The notes beneath the pieces were generated by a model. It had not been told where the DNA came from. It ran no database searches and saw only the letters and a list, made by a program, of their open reading frames with translations. From the NCBI GenBank assembly GCA_937983635.1, contig CALJZR010000072.1, positions 1 to 6,177 of the forward strand: a DNA stretch of 6,177 bases. The letters are read 5' to 3'. Positions 6,120 through 6,177 of the stretch are shown piece after piece (positions within the stretch are counted from its first letter, which is position 1; each line of letters starts with the position of its first letter). The stretch comes from an uncultured bacterium (GTDB lineage Bacteria; Patescibacteriota; Patescibacteriia; Patescibacteriales; UBA12465). Made by a program: the position numbers and the translations under genes.

Positions 6120-6177
6120 ATGTCTAGCCTTGCTAATTATCTATATCAAAAAAATACTTTAGGCCGGGAGCAAATCA
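6120..6177 (+). CDS. 5' end of a gene, possibly PrmC (release-factor glutamine methyltransferase)
   Basis: An open frame begins at ATG 6120, 4 bp after the prfA stop, and runs off the window after 19 codons (MSSLANYLYQKNTLGREQI). The close spacing implies co-transcription with prfA. prfA is very often followed by prmC (hemK), whose product methylates the glutamine of the GGQ motif, and a helical N-terminus with a Gly-Arg-Glu element is compatible with the PrmC N-terminal domain. Too little is present for a motif-based call; the S-adenosylmethionine and NPPY motifs would lie outside. The identity is inferred mainly from context. Confidence 0.5.
   Translation, partial: MSSLANYLYQKNTLGREQI

Overview
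The window reads as bacterial chromosome, by eye roughly 40% G+C. It is most compatible with a Patescibacteria/CPR (Parcubacteria-like) genome. The reasons are the style of the polytopic O-antigen polymerase/ligase-like protein, a bL31 with a lysine/alanine-rich tail, the small tightly packed genes, and start codons with no recognisable Shine-Dalgarno sequence. This placement is inference; no rRNA or other decisive marker is present.

Left block (minus strand, about 1-4469): a five-gene surface-glycan operon. In transcription order it encodes a Wzx-like flippase (4469-3039), a GT4 glycosyltransferase (3035-1947), a GT2 glycosyltransferase (1936-1238), a membrane-anchored DUF192 protein (1248-784) and an O-antigen ligase/polymerase-like membrane protein (780 leftward). 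Genes are separated by 3-10 bp or overlap by 11 bp, so one transcript is likely. The two transferases could assemble a lipid-linked oligosaccharide on the cytoplasmic face, the flippase could move it across the membrane, and the last protein could polymerise or transfer it. The role of DUF192 is unknown. The last gene is interrupted by a TGA at 39-37, yet its frame stays open to the window edge and the encoded protein is far shorter than its family.

Centre (4470-4643): a 174-bp divergent intergenic region. It holds two back-to-back sigma-70-type promoters, each TTGATT with a 17-bp spacer, whose -10 hexamers overlap on opposite strands inside an imperfect 17-bp palindrome. One would drive the glycan operon, the other rpmE.

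Right block (plus strand, 4644-6177): translation genes. These are rpmE (bL31 with a long basic tail), an intrinsic-terminator-like nested hairpin with a T7 tract, prfA (release factor 1) starting 12 nt after the T tract, and the first 19 codons of a gene 4 bp downstream that is probably prmC, the methyltransferase for the release-factor GGQ glutamine.

I found no RNA gene, mobile element, CRISPR array or clear novel multi-gene system. The points most worth checking are the interrupted ligase gene, the overlapping divergent promoters, and the terminator-like hairpin placed directly against prfA.
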